Of a stretch of 64,000 nt of DNA, positions 22,393 through 32,774 are shown in pieces; the first letter of the stretch is position 1; the number at the start of each line of letters is the position of its first letter. The notes below the pieces were generated by a model. It had not been told where the DNA came from and did no database searches. It saw only the letters and a program-made list of their open reading frames with translations. The position numbers and the translations under genes are program-made. This DNA comes from Chiua virens (Eukaryota; Basidiomycota; Agaricomycetes; Boletales; Boletaceae): positions 1,116,001 through 1,180,000 of the forward strand of contig JAHNUO010000007.1 of NCBI GenBank assembly GCA_019787685.1. Direction: 5' to 3'.

Positions 22393-22580
22393 GTCGAATA
22401 AAATGATTATTCTTATCAGGTTATTTCCTACTTCTAATTGCTAAGTGGGTTAAGTATCTTCGCTATCCTGCAATGCATATCTATGGATTCTTCGGTTTGC
22501 TCGTTCCCTCCCTTCAGTCTTAAATACGTTAAAGTTAGATTCGTTTGCTTTTTCTTCACTTGATTGCTCGAACGCAACTA

Positions 22581-22606
22581 CAGTCGAAGCTGTAATAACC
22601 CATACC
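22581..22606 (+). repeat. Left terminal inverted repeat of the pogo-like element
   Basis: A 26-bp terminal repeat begins with CAGTCGAAGCTG directly after a TA dinucleotide. It is the inverse of 23452-23477 except for two positions. Confidence 0.9.
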
Positions 22607-22773
22607 TGTCGGGACAGGTCCAGGGGTATGGGTTTTGGGAGAGTATGGGTTTCGAGTGAGGCCGACCAATGACGAGAAATTTCCATTAAGTGCCTTTGTA
22701 TTCTACCAGGTCTATGTATGTACATTCTGTTCCATTAATGCGAGAGGATAAGTATATACAAGACTACGGCAAC

Positions 22774-23293
22774 TTAGGATATGGGCTGAAAGAAGTCTGT
22801 GCACTTCGTCTGTTTTGTAGTATGCTGCATCTCGAGAGCGCGTGATCTCTTCCCAACCATAGGCACCATCAACTTGAACTTTTTCAGGATTGGGTCGTCG
22901 AAATCTTGAATATATTTCGTGAAAGCCATCAATCCCTGAAATGCCTCATTGCGTGTGGGACGCGGCACATCATGATCTGCTTCCCGCGCTGCTTTCGCCT
23001 CCATGACAGCATCACAGATGTCCTTATCTGTTGTGTCGAAGATATTGTGCACCTACCAGATTCCCATCACTGTCAAACTGGTCTTGGTCAGCTTCCGAGA
23101 CAGGTTGTCCAGCTTTCAGCAGAGCCTCAAGCTTGGCTTTCCGGTCCTGAGTCTGATTGCAAAGCTTGGTTAAACCCTTATTTAGGACCTTGATAGATTT
23201 CATGACCATGATGTCGAGAATCTTGGGATGTTCTTGGGTCGTGCTGACCATCCCAGGACAGAAGGAAAAAATATTATATAAAAATTTTCCCAA
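22774..23293 (-). pseudogene. Truncated transposase, C-terminal part
   Basis: Two minus-strand frames overlap here. The first (23293 to about 23050) reads MVMKSIKVLNKGLTKLCNQT and ends near DSDGNLV. The second (about 23052 to 22774) holds FDTTDKDICDAVMEAKAARE, FQGLMAFTKYIQDFDDPILK and a terminal QTKCTDFFQPIS. These helical, charged segments resemble the C-terminal tails of fungal pogo/Tigger-type DDE transposases. The step from the first to the second frame needs a one-base change or a small intron near 23046. No DDE catalytic core and no CENP-B-type DNA-binding domain is present, so it cannot be active. The family call rests on the tail and the element's ends. Confidence 0.5.
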
Positions 23294-23451
23294 TAAAGCA
23301 CCCTATTCACACACATTATGGGTTATGAAGGCTAAAAAATGCTATGGGTTATGGGTTATGACAGAGTTATGGGTTATGGACACAAAATCCCTGCAAACAG
23401 ACATGGGAAATGGAAAAATGTATGGGTTTTCAAAGAGTATGGGTTATCTGG

Positions 23452-23477
23452 GGTATGGGTTATATCAGCTTCGACTG
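23452..23477 (-). repeat. Right terminal inverted repeat of the pogo-like element
   Basis: Read on the minus strand it begins CAGTCGAAGCTG and matches the left end at 24 of 26 positions. A TA follows at 23478-23479. Confidence 0.9.
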
Positions 23478-23479
23478 TA

Positions 23480-25140
23480 TGTATAACATTGCGTTATTAA
23501 CTCAGGGTCAACCGCTCACCTGTCTGACACAGGCTGTCCTTACGAAGTGAGTGATGAGTCAATCTCAATTTCCATAAATAAATATCCTTTTTTCGGTTAA
23601 CGGAGCGCCGAACGTCGAACCTGCAGGATAATAAAATGGTGGCGTTGGGTGTAAATAATATGCCGTCATCATTCCTAAGGCTTATCATGATGCGCATGTT
23701 GGCCCGGATCTGGAGGTGCGTTTTGTGACGTTACCGCTTTGTGGTCGTGTTCCAATCAGAGTTCTCGAAAGTCAATAAAAAAGGCAATTAAGGCTCCCAA
23801 AAAAGTTTTCTTGGAGCTTGGCCTCCGACCAGTCTTGACGCATCTTCCAGTTTACTGACAAGTTGAGCAAGGTTTGAACACGCTAGATTTTCAAAGAAGT
23901 AGCTGAAATGAATGGCTAGCGTCATTGACCGATTCGGACATGCAAAGAAAAGTGTATATTTATCGGCGGATCCGAAATCATCAGCATCAAGACTAGTGAG
24001 CCGACAGTGTACCAGGCCCATCACATTGTTCGTGAGGTGATTTCTAAAATGCGGTGGATGTCGGCTGGGAATTTTTCATTTCGATTACCTTACCGAGCTC
24101 TCGAGGAACGTTCGTGTTGCCGGCCCAGGGTCGATGTTAGCCATTGTCACACCGGATGGAATGGGCGGTCGAATCTTCAACAGGAAGCAGCGGGGCTACT
24201 CAATTGATGAATACTGGCAATAAATAAGCATCTACCAGCTACGCAGAAACCATGGCTGGTTGATATTTACTGACAGTGATCAATGCGAGATAAATGAGCC
24301 GTTGGATCATGGGCGTCTGTGGCTTCCTTCTGCCTTGTGTTCGCATAATATTCCAAAGTTGATCAAAGGGACAAACGTAGATGGATAGATACCGTAGGCA
24401 TGATGTTCGGAAATTCGTCGACCCCGCGTCCCCGGATCATGAACCTGAAAATGATGTGGCGTTGGCGTTAGGGCGGAGACGACGATCGCGTGTTAGCCTT
24501 AATGTCTAGGGAAACGTGAAAGGGATATCCAAAGACTGACTAGTGTATGTATCTCCAGATTGTGTCACTGAGATGACGAACGCTGAGCGCTGATACTTAC
24601 CACGTTTTGAATGATGCATGGAGATCAAACCTCGAGGTTGGCCTTGATAATTCATATTCCAGATTAGATGTGAACACCATCAAAAGATCCAATCATGATA
24701 CGGTGGATCTGAATACTTACCAGTGGCATAGGATATAAGTTTAGTGCGAGAGGGTATGAATTGCGCAAATGAGGGAACAGGGTGTTCTGATATCTTAGAT
24801 GATCTATGTAGCTGCTTCAGAGGGTTTGAGCCCGAGGAAGCATACGAATTTACAGTACTTAGCATGGGTGTCGACCAACATCGATTCTTTCGTTCCGTGA
24901 TAAATTGGTTTTAAGCTGCCAAGGACAGTGCTAGTCGAGAGGGATATTCGAGAGAGATCATATTCAGTGGTCACTGTCTGTGCATCTCGCGTGTCTGTTT
25001 CTGGCTGGTCAGTCGAAAGAGAAACGACCATAGTCATAAGTAAACTTGAAGAGTCACGTGAAGTTCACGTGATATGCCTGTTCAGTCGCGTGCTTAACAC
25101 GCTTTCGAAGCATCCATCATCATCAAGCTGATTGTGTGGC
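23480..25140. other. Gene-poor region; possible minus-strand exons not resolved
   Basis: Several minus-strand pieces between 24000 and 25037 are bounded by good splice signals (for example GTAAGT after GRTKLISYATG-like codons near 24720 and another GTAAGT near 24600). A frame starting at ATG 25037 is divergent to Mad3. No family was recognised and the exons could not be joined with confidence, so no gene is called. Confidence 0.35.
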
Positions 25141-26612
25141 ATGGCAAATCCAGAGGATGTGGAACAAGACGTCTTCACCGAGTCACCCCCCGTTGTCGAC
25201 ATCGAAGTGTTAGAAGCTGCAAAAGAAAATATCCAGCCACTGGCATCGGGTCGGCGCGTTACCACCCTGTCCGCCATTTTGACAACTCCGCATGGCCAGC
25301 GCGATGCGCAGCTCAATTCGGCGCGTAGACGACACAGACTTAACGTCGAAGTCGCGTTGCAAGATGAGAACGACGATCCACTCGAAGCCTACGTCCGATT
25401 CGTGAATTGGACCTTGGAGAACTATCCACAGGGGCAGAGTGCCGAGTCAGGTCTCCTGGAGCTGCTGGAGGAGGCAACGAGAGTACTCAAAGATCATCGT
25501 GGCGGCATTTGGAGAGGGGAGCCCAAATACCTCAAGCTCTGGGCATTGTACGCGAGCTTCGTCGAGAAACAGACAATGATCTACAGGTTCTTGCTCGCCA
25601 ATGACATTGGGACAAGTCATGCACTCTTGTACGAAGAATATGCATCCATTCTGGAACGGCAGGGACGGTAGGTCGAGTCATAGTTATAGGTGGCATCTGT
25701 CGAGTGACATATAAGACCCGTTCTTCAGGAAAGGCGATGCAGACTCCGTGTTCTTGCTCGGAGTTGCGAGGCAGGCGCAACCACTCGATCATCTGCAGAG
25801 CAAGTACACAGAGTTTCAAAAACGCATGATGTCTAGCATTGCAATGCCGCCGCCTCCTGTACCTGAGTCGTCTACCAGACGTACAGCACTGGGCATGACG
25901 ACTTCGTCATCCTCTGGTTCTCTTGGACGAGACCGCGCAGCATCATCCTCACAAGGCGATGTTTTTGGGTCGGGGTCGACATCGGTCTCGAACTCTCGTC
26001 TTCAAATCTTTGTCGACCCTACAGGTTCCGAGCCACAGGAGGAAACCCGCGCATCGTACCCTGATATCGGGACACGTAAATCGCGAGTCAAGGAGAATGT
26101 ACCTGAAGTCCAAAAAGCCGCTGGAGCTACATTGAAGAACGCGGGACGCGCACGCCGCGTAGTCTCTGGCTCGACCACGAACGCGCTTGGCGCATCCAAG
26201 ATCGTTCCGTTCAGGGACCCCGGTCCTGGGGAATCAGTGGAAGAAGAATCAACGAGCGCACTTCCTACGACAAAGCTGCCGCCAAAGACACCTGGCAAGA
26301 ACGCCGTTGTAATACCTTTCCGGGATGCGGACTCCCAGGAGGGCAGCGTTCCTTGTACCCCAAGATTTACACCGTTCCGTGACGAGGTGAGCTTCTATTT
26401 TTGTGCCACGCGAGGGACATTCTCAATTCCGATCACTGCAAATTTACTAGCCTGAAACGCCTAGCACATCGGGGGGATTGGCCGCACCCGAGACCGTTAT
26501 GAAGCCGAAAGTGGCGAGCAAAGGAATACCCGTATTGTCTGAGGCAGAGGCTTTGCGAAAAGATCCGTTGAAAAACTATTCTGCGGATGAATGTCATCTG
26601 GTGGTTGAGTGA
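25141..26612 (+). CDS. Mad3/BubR1-type spindle checkpoint protein
   Basis: Mad3 is part of the mitotic checkpoint complex that inhibits the anaphase-promoting complex through Cdc20. Three exons encode about 450 residues. A KEN box sits at residues 28-30 (AAKENIQPL) and a second near residue 297 (VKENVPEV); two KEN boxes are the Mad3 hallmark, the first acting as a pseudosubstrate. Between residues about 80 and 210 is the Mad3/BUB1 region I (TPR-like): DDPLEAYVRFVNWTLENYPQ, KYLKLWALYASFVEK, ASILERQGR. The rest is Ser/Thr/Pro-rich, with a repeated PFRD motif (VPFRDP, IPFRDA, TPFRDE) and a final DPLKNYSADE segment. There is no kinase domain, so it is Mad3 rather than Bub1. The ATG at 25141 gives the correct spacing before the first KEN box. 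Introns are at 25668-25728 and about 26387-26451. Confidence 0.88.
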
Positions 26613-26792
26613 AGAAGGTGGATTATGGGATGGTGCTTTTCTTTTTCTGCTCTTTTGCTTTACCTATGTACCTGCTATACCCCAAATTTGGATTGCCCCT
26701 GAGTTGCGACCGCAGCTGTCCTGCGGATGTTTTGATTACACTGGCAACGAGCGACATAGACTACTCGGACAAACGATTTACTTCCTGGCACA

Positions 26793-29632
26793 ATGAGTTA
26801 CACACGACAGGCCCTTTATCCCTGCAATCCCGCGACAGAGCGTGGCCGATCCACCAAACTTGCCGCAGCCAATGTCAAAGGATCTGATAAGATCATCTAC
26901 ACCAATGGTCCGCAGCGTGATCGTAAGTTCCGTCTCGTATTTCAACCTTCAAGACCATCTCACACACGTCTCAAGACTCTCGATCTTAAGGTGGGTCTCG
27001 GCTAGATTTCGCTCTCTGGTCGGCCAGTCACGCGTGGTGATAGCATCCAGGGTTGAGCACATCGTTTACGGGACACGCTAAGGAGACAACTGTCGCACGG
27101 TTCTCGCCCTCTGGGTTCTACTGCGCCTCAGCAGACGTGTCTGGACTCGGTACGCCATCCCATCTATATTCCATGCTCAAGGAGGCACTTACGGTCGATG
27201 ACACCCATGTGCCTTGCTCCTCTACTTGTCAGTCAAGATCTGGGATACGGTCAAGGAGGACCAGACCGTCGTGGGCGAGTACAAAGTATTGTCCGGGCGC
27301 ATGTGCGTTTTCAAAATTCGTCCCGTACGTCGGCGCTGATCCGAGTCATCTTCTTTCGCAACCACACCTAGAAACGATCTCGCATGGGACGCTGACAGCG
27401 AGCGGCTTATCGCTGCTGGAGATGGACGGGAGAAGTATGTTTGTTCACTCACTCCATTGTCATGGGGTCGGTAAACAATATGATTTTGAAGATTCGCGCA
27501 TGCCTTTCTGCGCAACACGGGCGCGTCGACGGGAGAGATTACGGGTCATTCGAAAGTACGTTGTTTTTTCGGCCTTGCCACTTTTCTGCTACTTTTTTCG
27601 GGATAGGTCATCAATGCAGTGTCTATTCGTCCGAAACGGCCCTATCGCGCGGTCACAGGCGGATGATGGCGCTTTGATCAATTTCCACCAAGGTACGTCT
27701 GTCTGTCCATTTATCTATGTCCCTTCAAGACAAATTGTCGTATTCAAGGCCCGCCGTTCAAGTACGTCAAGGTGAGTACACGTTGGCTGCTTGGATACTA
27801 ATCGGATGGAAATGTGACTCCACAACAGACGATCCGAGGGCACACCAAGTTCGTGCAAGACGTGAAATACTCGCCAAACGGGGACCACTTTGTCAGTGTC
27901 GGATCGGACTTCAAGATTGTCTTGTATAACGGGGACAATGGGGACAAAATTGCAGACGTCATAGATAACCCACACAAAGGCAGCATCGTACGTCCCATTG
28001 ATTTCACATTTTGTAATGAGGACATGGAGAATGAGGCGCGAAACTGTGATATAGATGGCATGTTCATGGGGCTCTGCCAGCGACCGGCTTTGTTACATCG
28101 TCTATGGACAACACCGTCAAGTTGTGTGAGCGCGTCTCTGGCCATCTTTCCTCGAGTTTCGTTAATTCCCACACCACAGGGGATGCTAGCACGCAAAAGA
28201 ACTTGACGGCATGGACGTTTGACAAGGGTGTCCCAAACCAACAAGTTGGCAATGGCTGGGTGAACCACAACGAGATCGTCTCGCTTTCCATGGGCGGGGA
28301 CCTCAACGTGGTCGATGTGCGCGAAAGCAATGCCAAGGTCACCCGTGTCATTCAGGTATGTTCATCCATTACTACCCATTGGTATCACGTTTCATCTGAT
28401 GCACGAGTCTGCGTCGCACGAATAGGCTCCTCAAAAATCTGTAACCTCGGCTACGCTTGGCTCTTCTGGCAGTGACACGTTCTTCGTCGGAACCGCCGAC
28501 GGGCGCGCGTTCCGGTACAACACCGCGTCACAGGAGACGGAGGGATCTGTGAAGGTCCAAGGCGAGGGCCACACGAACCTCGTGTCAGCCATGACGTTGC
28601 ACGTTGGCGGACAGGTCTATTCGACTGGGTTCGATGATAAACTGAGGGAGGTCGAACCCGCAGCTGGGTTTACGTACGTCTCCGTTCCCTTTCATCCTTC
28701 CAGCCTGAACGTTGGCTGAAATGGGATATCGAATTGAATCGAAACAGACCGGCAACGCTCGCCTTGAGTGGCCAGCCAAAAGCTCTTGCGAGCACAGCGG
28801 ATGGAACGCTGTTCGTCGTCCAGGCAGAAAATACGGGCAGAACCATCGTCCAAGCCGTGCGGCACAACCAAATAGTGTATACCCTGCAATCGACGTACAA
28901 GGCGGTCACGGTCGCTGCGTCGGGTAGCGTCGTCGCCGTGGGTGGCGAGGTAGGTTGTCTTAATACCTTGCATCAGAATTATCTACCTCGAGGGACTGAC
29001 CACGATGATGACCTGTTGCTATGATTTCAGGACGATAATAAGGTCCACGTATACACTTGGGAGGGACGCACGTCGACCCTGGTCGAAAAAGCCGTCTCAG
29101 AGCGCGTCAGTTCAAGAGGGCAGATCACGACAGTATCTGTTTCAGAGCACTTGAAGTATATCGCTGCGGGCGACGTGAGTTTTTCCTGTGCTCCCCAGGG
29201 ATATGCTGACGACTTCCCGCCGTACGATCAATGTGCACGACAATAACCTATCCACTTTTTAACTGCAAGTCTGTCGGCAAGATCGTCCTCTTAGACGCCG
29301 ACACCGCCGAGGTAGGTCAGTGCGCGACGTCCTGACCGCCCTCTGACCGTGCATATATAGATACGCACCGATAAATGGACCCACCACACAGCCCGCATCA
29401 CCTCGCTCGCCTTTAGTGCGACGCATCTCGTGTCCACCTCACTCGACACGCACGTCTATGTGTACCGCCTCGAGGCACCGTTTTCCAAATACGTACATGT
29501 GGCGGGGGCTGCGCCTATGGGTGGCGCGGTCGTGCTTTGGCTTGTCGGCGGTGACTCGGAGAGAGAAAGGAGAAAGTGGTGAGTAGTGGTGCAGATGGGT
29601 GTGTCAGGGTGTGGGAGGTGACACTGCCTTGA
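26793..29632 (+). CDS. AIP1: Actin-interacting protein 1 (WD40), with two frame breaks
   Basis: Aip1 works with cofilin to disassemble actin filaments in the cytosol. After splicing, the whole length follows the family, with two WD40 propellers. Landmarks are MSYTRQALYPCNPATERGRS, TSFTGHAKETTVARFSPSGF, KIWDTVKEDQTVVGEYKVL, TGGDDGALINFHQGPPFKYVK, TIRGHTKFVQDVKYSPNGDH, STQKNLTAWTFDKGVPNQQV, GKIVLLDADTAEIRTDKW and SATHLVSTSLDTHVYVYRLE. Two places need a single-base frame change. Near 26908, the frame that gives the expected RSVI lies one base away. Near 29560-29575, the frame ends at a TGA (29580-29582), while the canonical ending SSGADGCVRVWEVTLP continues in the neighbouring frame to a stop at 29630-29632. 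An essential conserved gene with two one-base breaks suggests assembly error rather than loss. Introns are many and about 50-60 nt. Confidence 0.88.
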
Positions 29633-30401
29633 TCGAGCGGCTGGAGATTGACATGGAACTCGAAAGGAAAGTGAGGCAGGTGAAACCAAAGGACGATAGA
29701 CAGGACAGGATGTTTAAATTAAAATCAAGGAGAGGATTCCATCCCTGGATCCGCCGTGTCAACACGAACTTGAATTGAAGACGGCTAGTCCGCTAAGCAC
29801 ACAGTGGCTGATGTCGATTGCAGCATTATACCCTTCATTAGGATTACAGTGCGGCACCTTTGATGCATGAGCGCTTGAGCTTCCGTCGCGCGAATAGGCT
29901 CCTCAAAAGGAAAGCGAGACAAGGAAGCTCAAGCATGAGGATAGCCAGGACAGGATATTTGGTACATGGTTATGCGAAGATCAAGGAGATGAGACCACTC
30001 TTCTAGCCATGTCGGGATGCCATTCGTTTTCGGGGTCGTGTACATAGGACCTCCAAGGTCCCAAGCATACAGAACGGAGTTCCCATAAGGGCTGCCGGAA
30101 GTTGCCAGGACTTTGCGAAGTCGCCGTGGTAAGGCTGAGCTGAGCTTGAGAAAGTGACCCAAAGGCAGGGAGTCGTTAGTGTGCAGAAGACTGGGTACAC
30201 TCAACGTGGCGAGACATTTGTCGAAGGGACTCGATCGAGCTCATCGCGGAATTTTTGCTTTACCGTTGCCCTGTTGCGATGGTTCAATATTGTCATGTTC
30301 TTGTGCACAATGCATTCCCAAGATACGCATCATGACATTCAAAAGCATCACATGTAAGCACACGAGACGGACGATGCAAACCAACCCGTCAACACATCCA
30401 T
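29633..30401. other. Intergenic between convergent AIP1 and STN1
   Basis: No supported gene. A 91-codon minus-strand frame at 29929-30204 has normal composition but no recognisable family. A stretch at 29860-29908 copies part of an Aip1 intron-exon junction found at 28397-28438. Confidence 0.45.
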
Positions 30402-32660
30402 CTATGCACCTGCATTCAACGCTGCCAACGCCTCCTCTACAGCCCACACACCAACTCTCGCCCACCGTTCATCCGCCCGCCGCAGATTCCCCAAAATCTC
30501 CTCTGGCGATGGCACCATCCTTCTACCCCCACCCCCACGCTCATGCCCACGACCCATCCTATCCATTGCCTCCCTGACATACCCCGCCAACAATCGTGAC
30601 GTGAGCGGTACGTACGCTTCTTCGTCCATAGGCGGATCCGACATATCCCCCGTGTCCGCGTCCGCATCCACCGCGTCGCTCCCAGCACCAGCACCAGCAC
30701 CAGCACCAGCACCAGCACTAGCGTCTTTGCGTTCGGGTCGTCGCGGCGCGTGATAATGCGAATAGAGCGACGCGGATGCGGACGACGTATACAATATCGA
30801 GGCAGACAAGAACGCGGACGTGGACGCGGATAGGGTGGAGTCGTTGCAGGCATAGGAGCGGTCTAGGGTACTCCGCGTATCATCTGCGCTCTTCCAGAGC
30901 CCATTCTCGCTACCGTCCAGTTCTTGACAGTTAGAGCCTTCAGGAACAGGCGGAGGGGGGACAGGTAACGGCCTGCACATCGCCATCCCAGAGCACGATG
31001 CTCCCTTCTTCGTACAACTTGATCACCCCCCACGAAAACAGGCGTTTTATCTTTTTCCGCGATGGATCATCCGCTTGTCCTACTGCTGCGTCCATTCGCA
31101 GAGGGCGCAGATCCATGACGCCCGTTTGATCTTGAAGACACCGAAGTTGATGATGAGACAATAGCGTTTGCCCGCTTCTTGTCGCGTTCAGCCTTTTCGC
31201 GTTTCCGCTGTTCGGCACGGACGACACGCGAGGCGAGTAACGCCAACTCGGGTACACGTCGAAGATGCGAGAGCGTGAAACCAAGCGTTGGTTCGTCCGC
31301 GCTATTCTGTATGACATCGTCATTGGCACCGGTGTCGTTCATTCTGACGCCTCGGCTGGGGCGAGGCGTCGGTTCGTTATCCTCGTCGTCAGATCGTCGT
31401 GTACGTTTCGTTGGTGTCGTGACTCCTGTACACGTGTTCCGGCATGGAGAAGACCTGGAAATAGCTGAAAATAGGGGCGGTCCATTGTCCATGTAATGTT
31501 TGAGGTACAAACGAAACGTGTTCGATGTGAGATCACGCGTGTGTAGACGCGATGGGTGTCGTAATTTGGGTTTGCGCGGTGGCTGTGTATCAACGTCGAT
31601 GAATTGGATAGTCGGTTGTTGACAAAACTCACCACTGAAACGTGTGCTTTGACGGGACTAGATGGTTTACATGGACTGGAAGGCGTCGAAGACACGATGG
31701 ATGATGCGGTGGGAGAGGACGGGACGTGCGTATGTCCGTGATAGGAGAAGTGGGCATACGCCGGTAAGGGTGGAGGTCGATTTCGATCTTGAAGCGGCAT
31801 TGGCATACGTGGTGCCGGAAGAGTATACTGAATGGTGTCGGAGCCAGGACGTGATGGAAGCGACGTATTGGAGAAGACGCTGGCATCTGCATCCGCGCCG
31901 ACTTGTGGTGCTGGCGTATCCGAAGGGGTGCTCAAGCTGTGCTTGGGCGGCAGAACAAAAGGAACAGCGAGCGAGTACTTTGTCTTGTGGAGGTTGATGA
32001 CACGTTCCAAGTGTGTAATTTCGTCAAGTGAGGAAGGGCACAGGTCTGTACGCGTGGATGAGCAATGTATGTGCAGACGAACAATAGGAACACACCGATG
32101 GAATCGGCATGTATCTGTTTGGACTTGTAGTGTCGTACTATCTTACCAACGACACGAACAGGGTAACCGGGTTCTGTTATAGGGGGCGGCGGTTCCATTG
32201 ATTCGAGAGCCTTGGCCTTGTCGACACGTTGTTTCTTCGGCGATGGACGTTGTGCGTTCGAATTTGTAGTTCGATTTCCAGCAGAGCGAGGAGGTGGGTG
32301 TGGGTGTAGAGTTGGCTGTGGATGACGAAGGACGCAATCAATGACAGCTGTTCCATCGTCAACTAGACATACGGTCAGCATGTCGAAAACTAGATATAGA
32401 TGAAACTTGCTGGTGTAGATGGCACGCTTATCATAATTCTGGACTGCGACAACCATGCCGACGAGGAGTACCGTTCGACATGGGGTGTATCCGAGCCAGA
32501 AGAAGTCGTGGTCTGATGGGGTGCAGTCAATTGGCTGCAATGAAAAGCCAGTCAAGAACTAACATGAATTCGCTAGTTGTCGCATGTCCAGGACGTCACG
32601 CACGAAGCAGGGTGCGATGGCATCCTTTGTGAGTGTCCACTGCCAGATTTGCTGGTCCAT
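30402..32660 (-). CDS. STN1: CST complex telomere protein Stn1
   Basis: Stn1 is the OB-fold subunit of the Cdc13/Ctc1-Stn1-Ten1 complex that caps telomeres and guides lagging-strand fill-in. The start at 32660 gives WTLTKDAIAPCFVRDVLDMR. Exon 2 continues HDFFWLGYTPCRTVLLVGMV then VAVQNYDKRAIYT, and the OB fold goes on with IDDGTAVIDCVLRHPQP and VRVVGKIVRHYKSKQIHADS. After an intron comes LDEITHLERVINLHKTKYSL. The middle is Pro/Ser-rich. A later exon has RLYLKHYMDNGPPLFSAI and SHLRRVPELALLASRVVRAE. The C-terminal wHTH-like piece is KIKRLFSWGVIKLYEEGSIV. The intron at 32363-32410 has a GC donor. A frame change near 31070-31140 was not resolved as either an intron or a one-base error. The tail has an Ala-Gly dipeptide run from an AGCACC hexamer repeat at about 30682-30719. 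The stop is at 30402-30404. Confidence 0.85.
30682..30719 (+). repeat. Hexamer microsatellite inside STN1 coding sequence
   Basis: About six units of CAGCAC/AGCACC run in tandem. On the coding (minus) strand they encode alternating Ala and Gly. Being in multiples of six, length changes would keep the frame. Confidence 0.85.
32363..32410 (-). other. GC-AG intron in STN1
   Basis: On the minus strand the donor is GCAAGT (first base at 32410) and the acceptor TCTAG ends at 32363; length is 48 nt. Splicing gives AIYTIDDGTAVID. Using the nearby GT instead would bring a stop. Confidence 0.8.
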
Positions 32661-32774
32661 GTCATGGATTGAACGAGGCGATCGGACGCGTGACAGGAAT
32701 TAATCATGTGATTGTTACATTAATTGTCACGTGGTATTTATAACCTCTATCACTCAGATCGAATCGATTCGACG
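32661..32774. promoter_or_regulatory. Shared divergent promoter of STN1 and the TenA-like gene
   Basis: Only 114 bases separate the two start codons. A palindromic CACGTG E-box (32728-32733) lies next to a TATTTATAA element (32735-32743), oriented towards the TenA-like gene and about 35-45 bases from its ATG. Confidence 0.6.

Larger units (their letters stand above)
22581..23477. mobile_element. Non-autonomous pogo-like (Tc1/mariner superfamily) element
   Basis: The element is 897 bp long. Both ends carry the inverted repeat CAGTCGAAGCTG, two differing bases, then ATAACCCATACC, so 24 of 26 positions match. It is flanked by TA on both sides (22579-22580 and 23478-23479). A TA target duplication with termini starting CAGT fits the pogo/Fot1 branch. 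Inside is only the 3' part of a transposase, on the minus strand. The octamer TATGGGTT is clustered just inside both termini (two near 22630-22652, about seven in 23317-23460). With the coding region truncated, the element must rely on a transposase from elsewhere; the near-perfect ends suggest fairly recent movement. Confidence 0.85.

Noticed and set aside
23317..23460. Telomere-like repeats.
   Set aside because: The unit is TATGGGTT rather than TTAGGG, spacing is irregular, and the cluster lies within a transposon.
24000..25037. Multi-exon gene on the minus strand upstream of Mad3.
   Set aside because: Good donors exist but exons could not be joined into one frame and no family was recognised.
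29929..30204. A 91-codon frame on the minus strand after AIP1.
   Set aside because: No motif, no neighbouring exons; likely chance.
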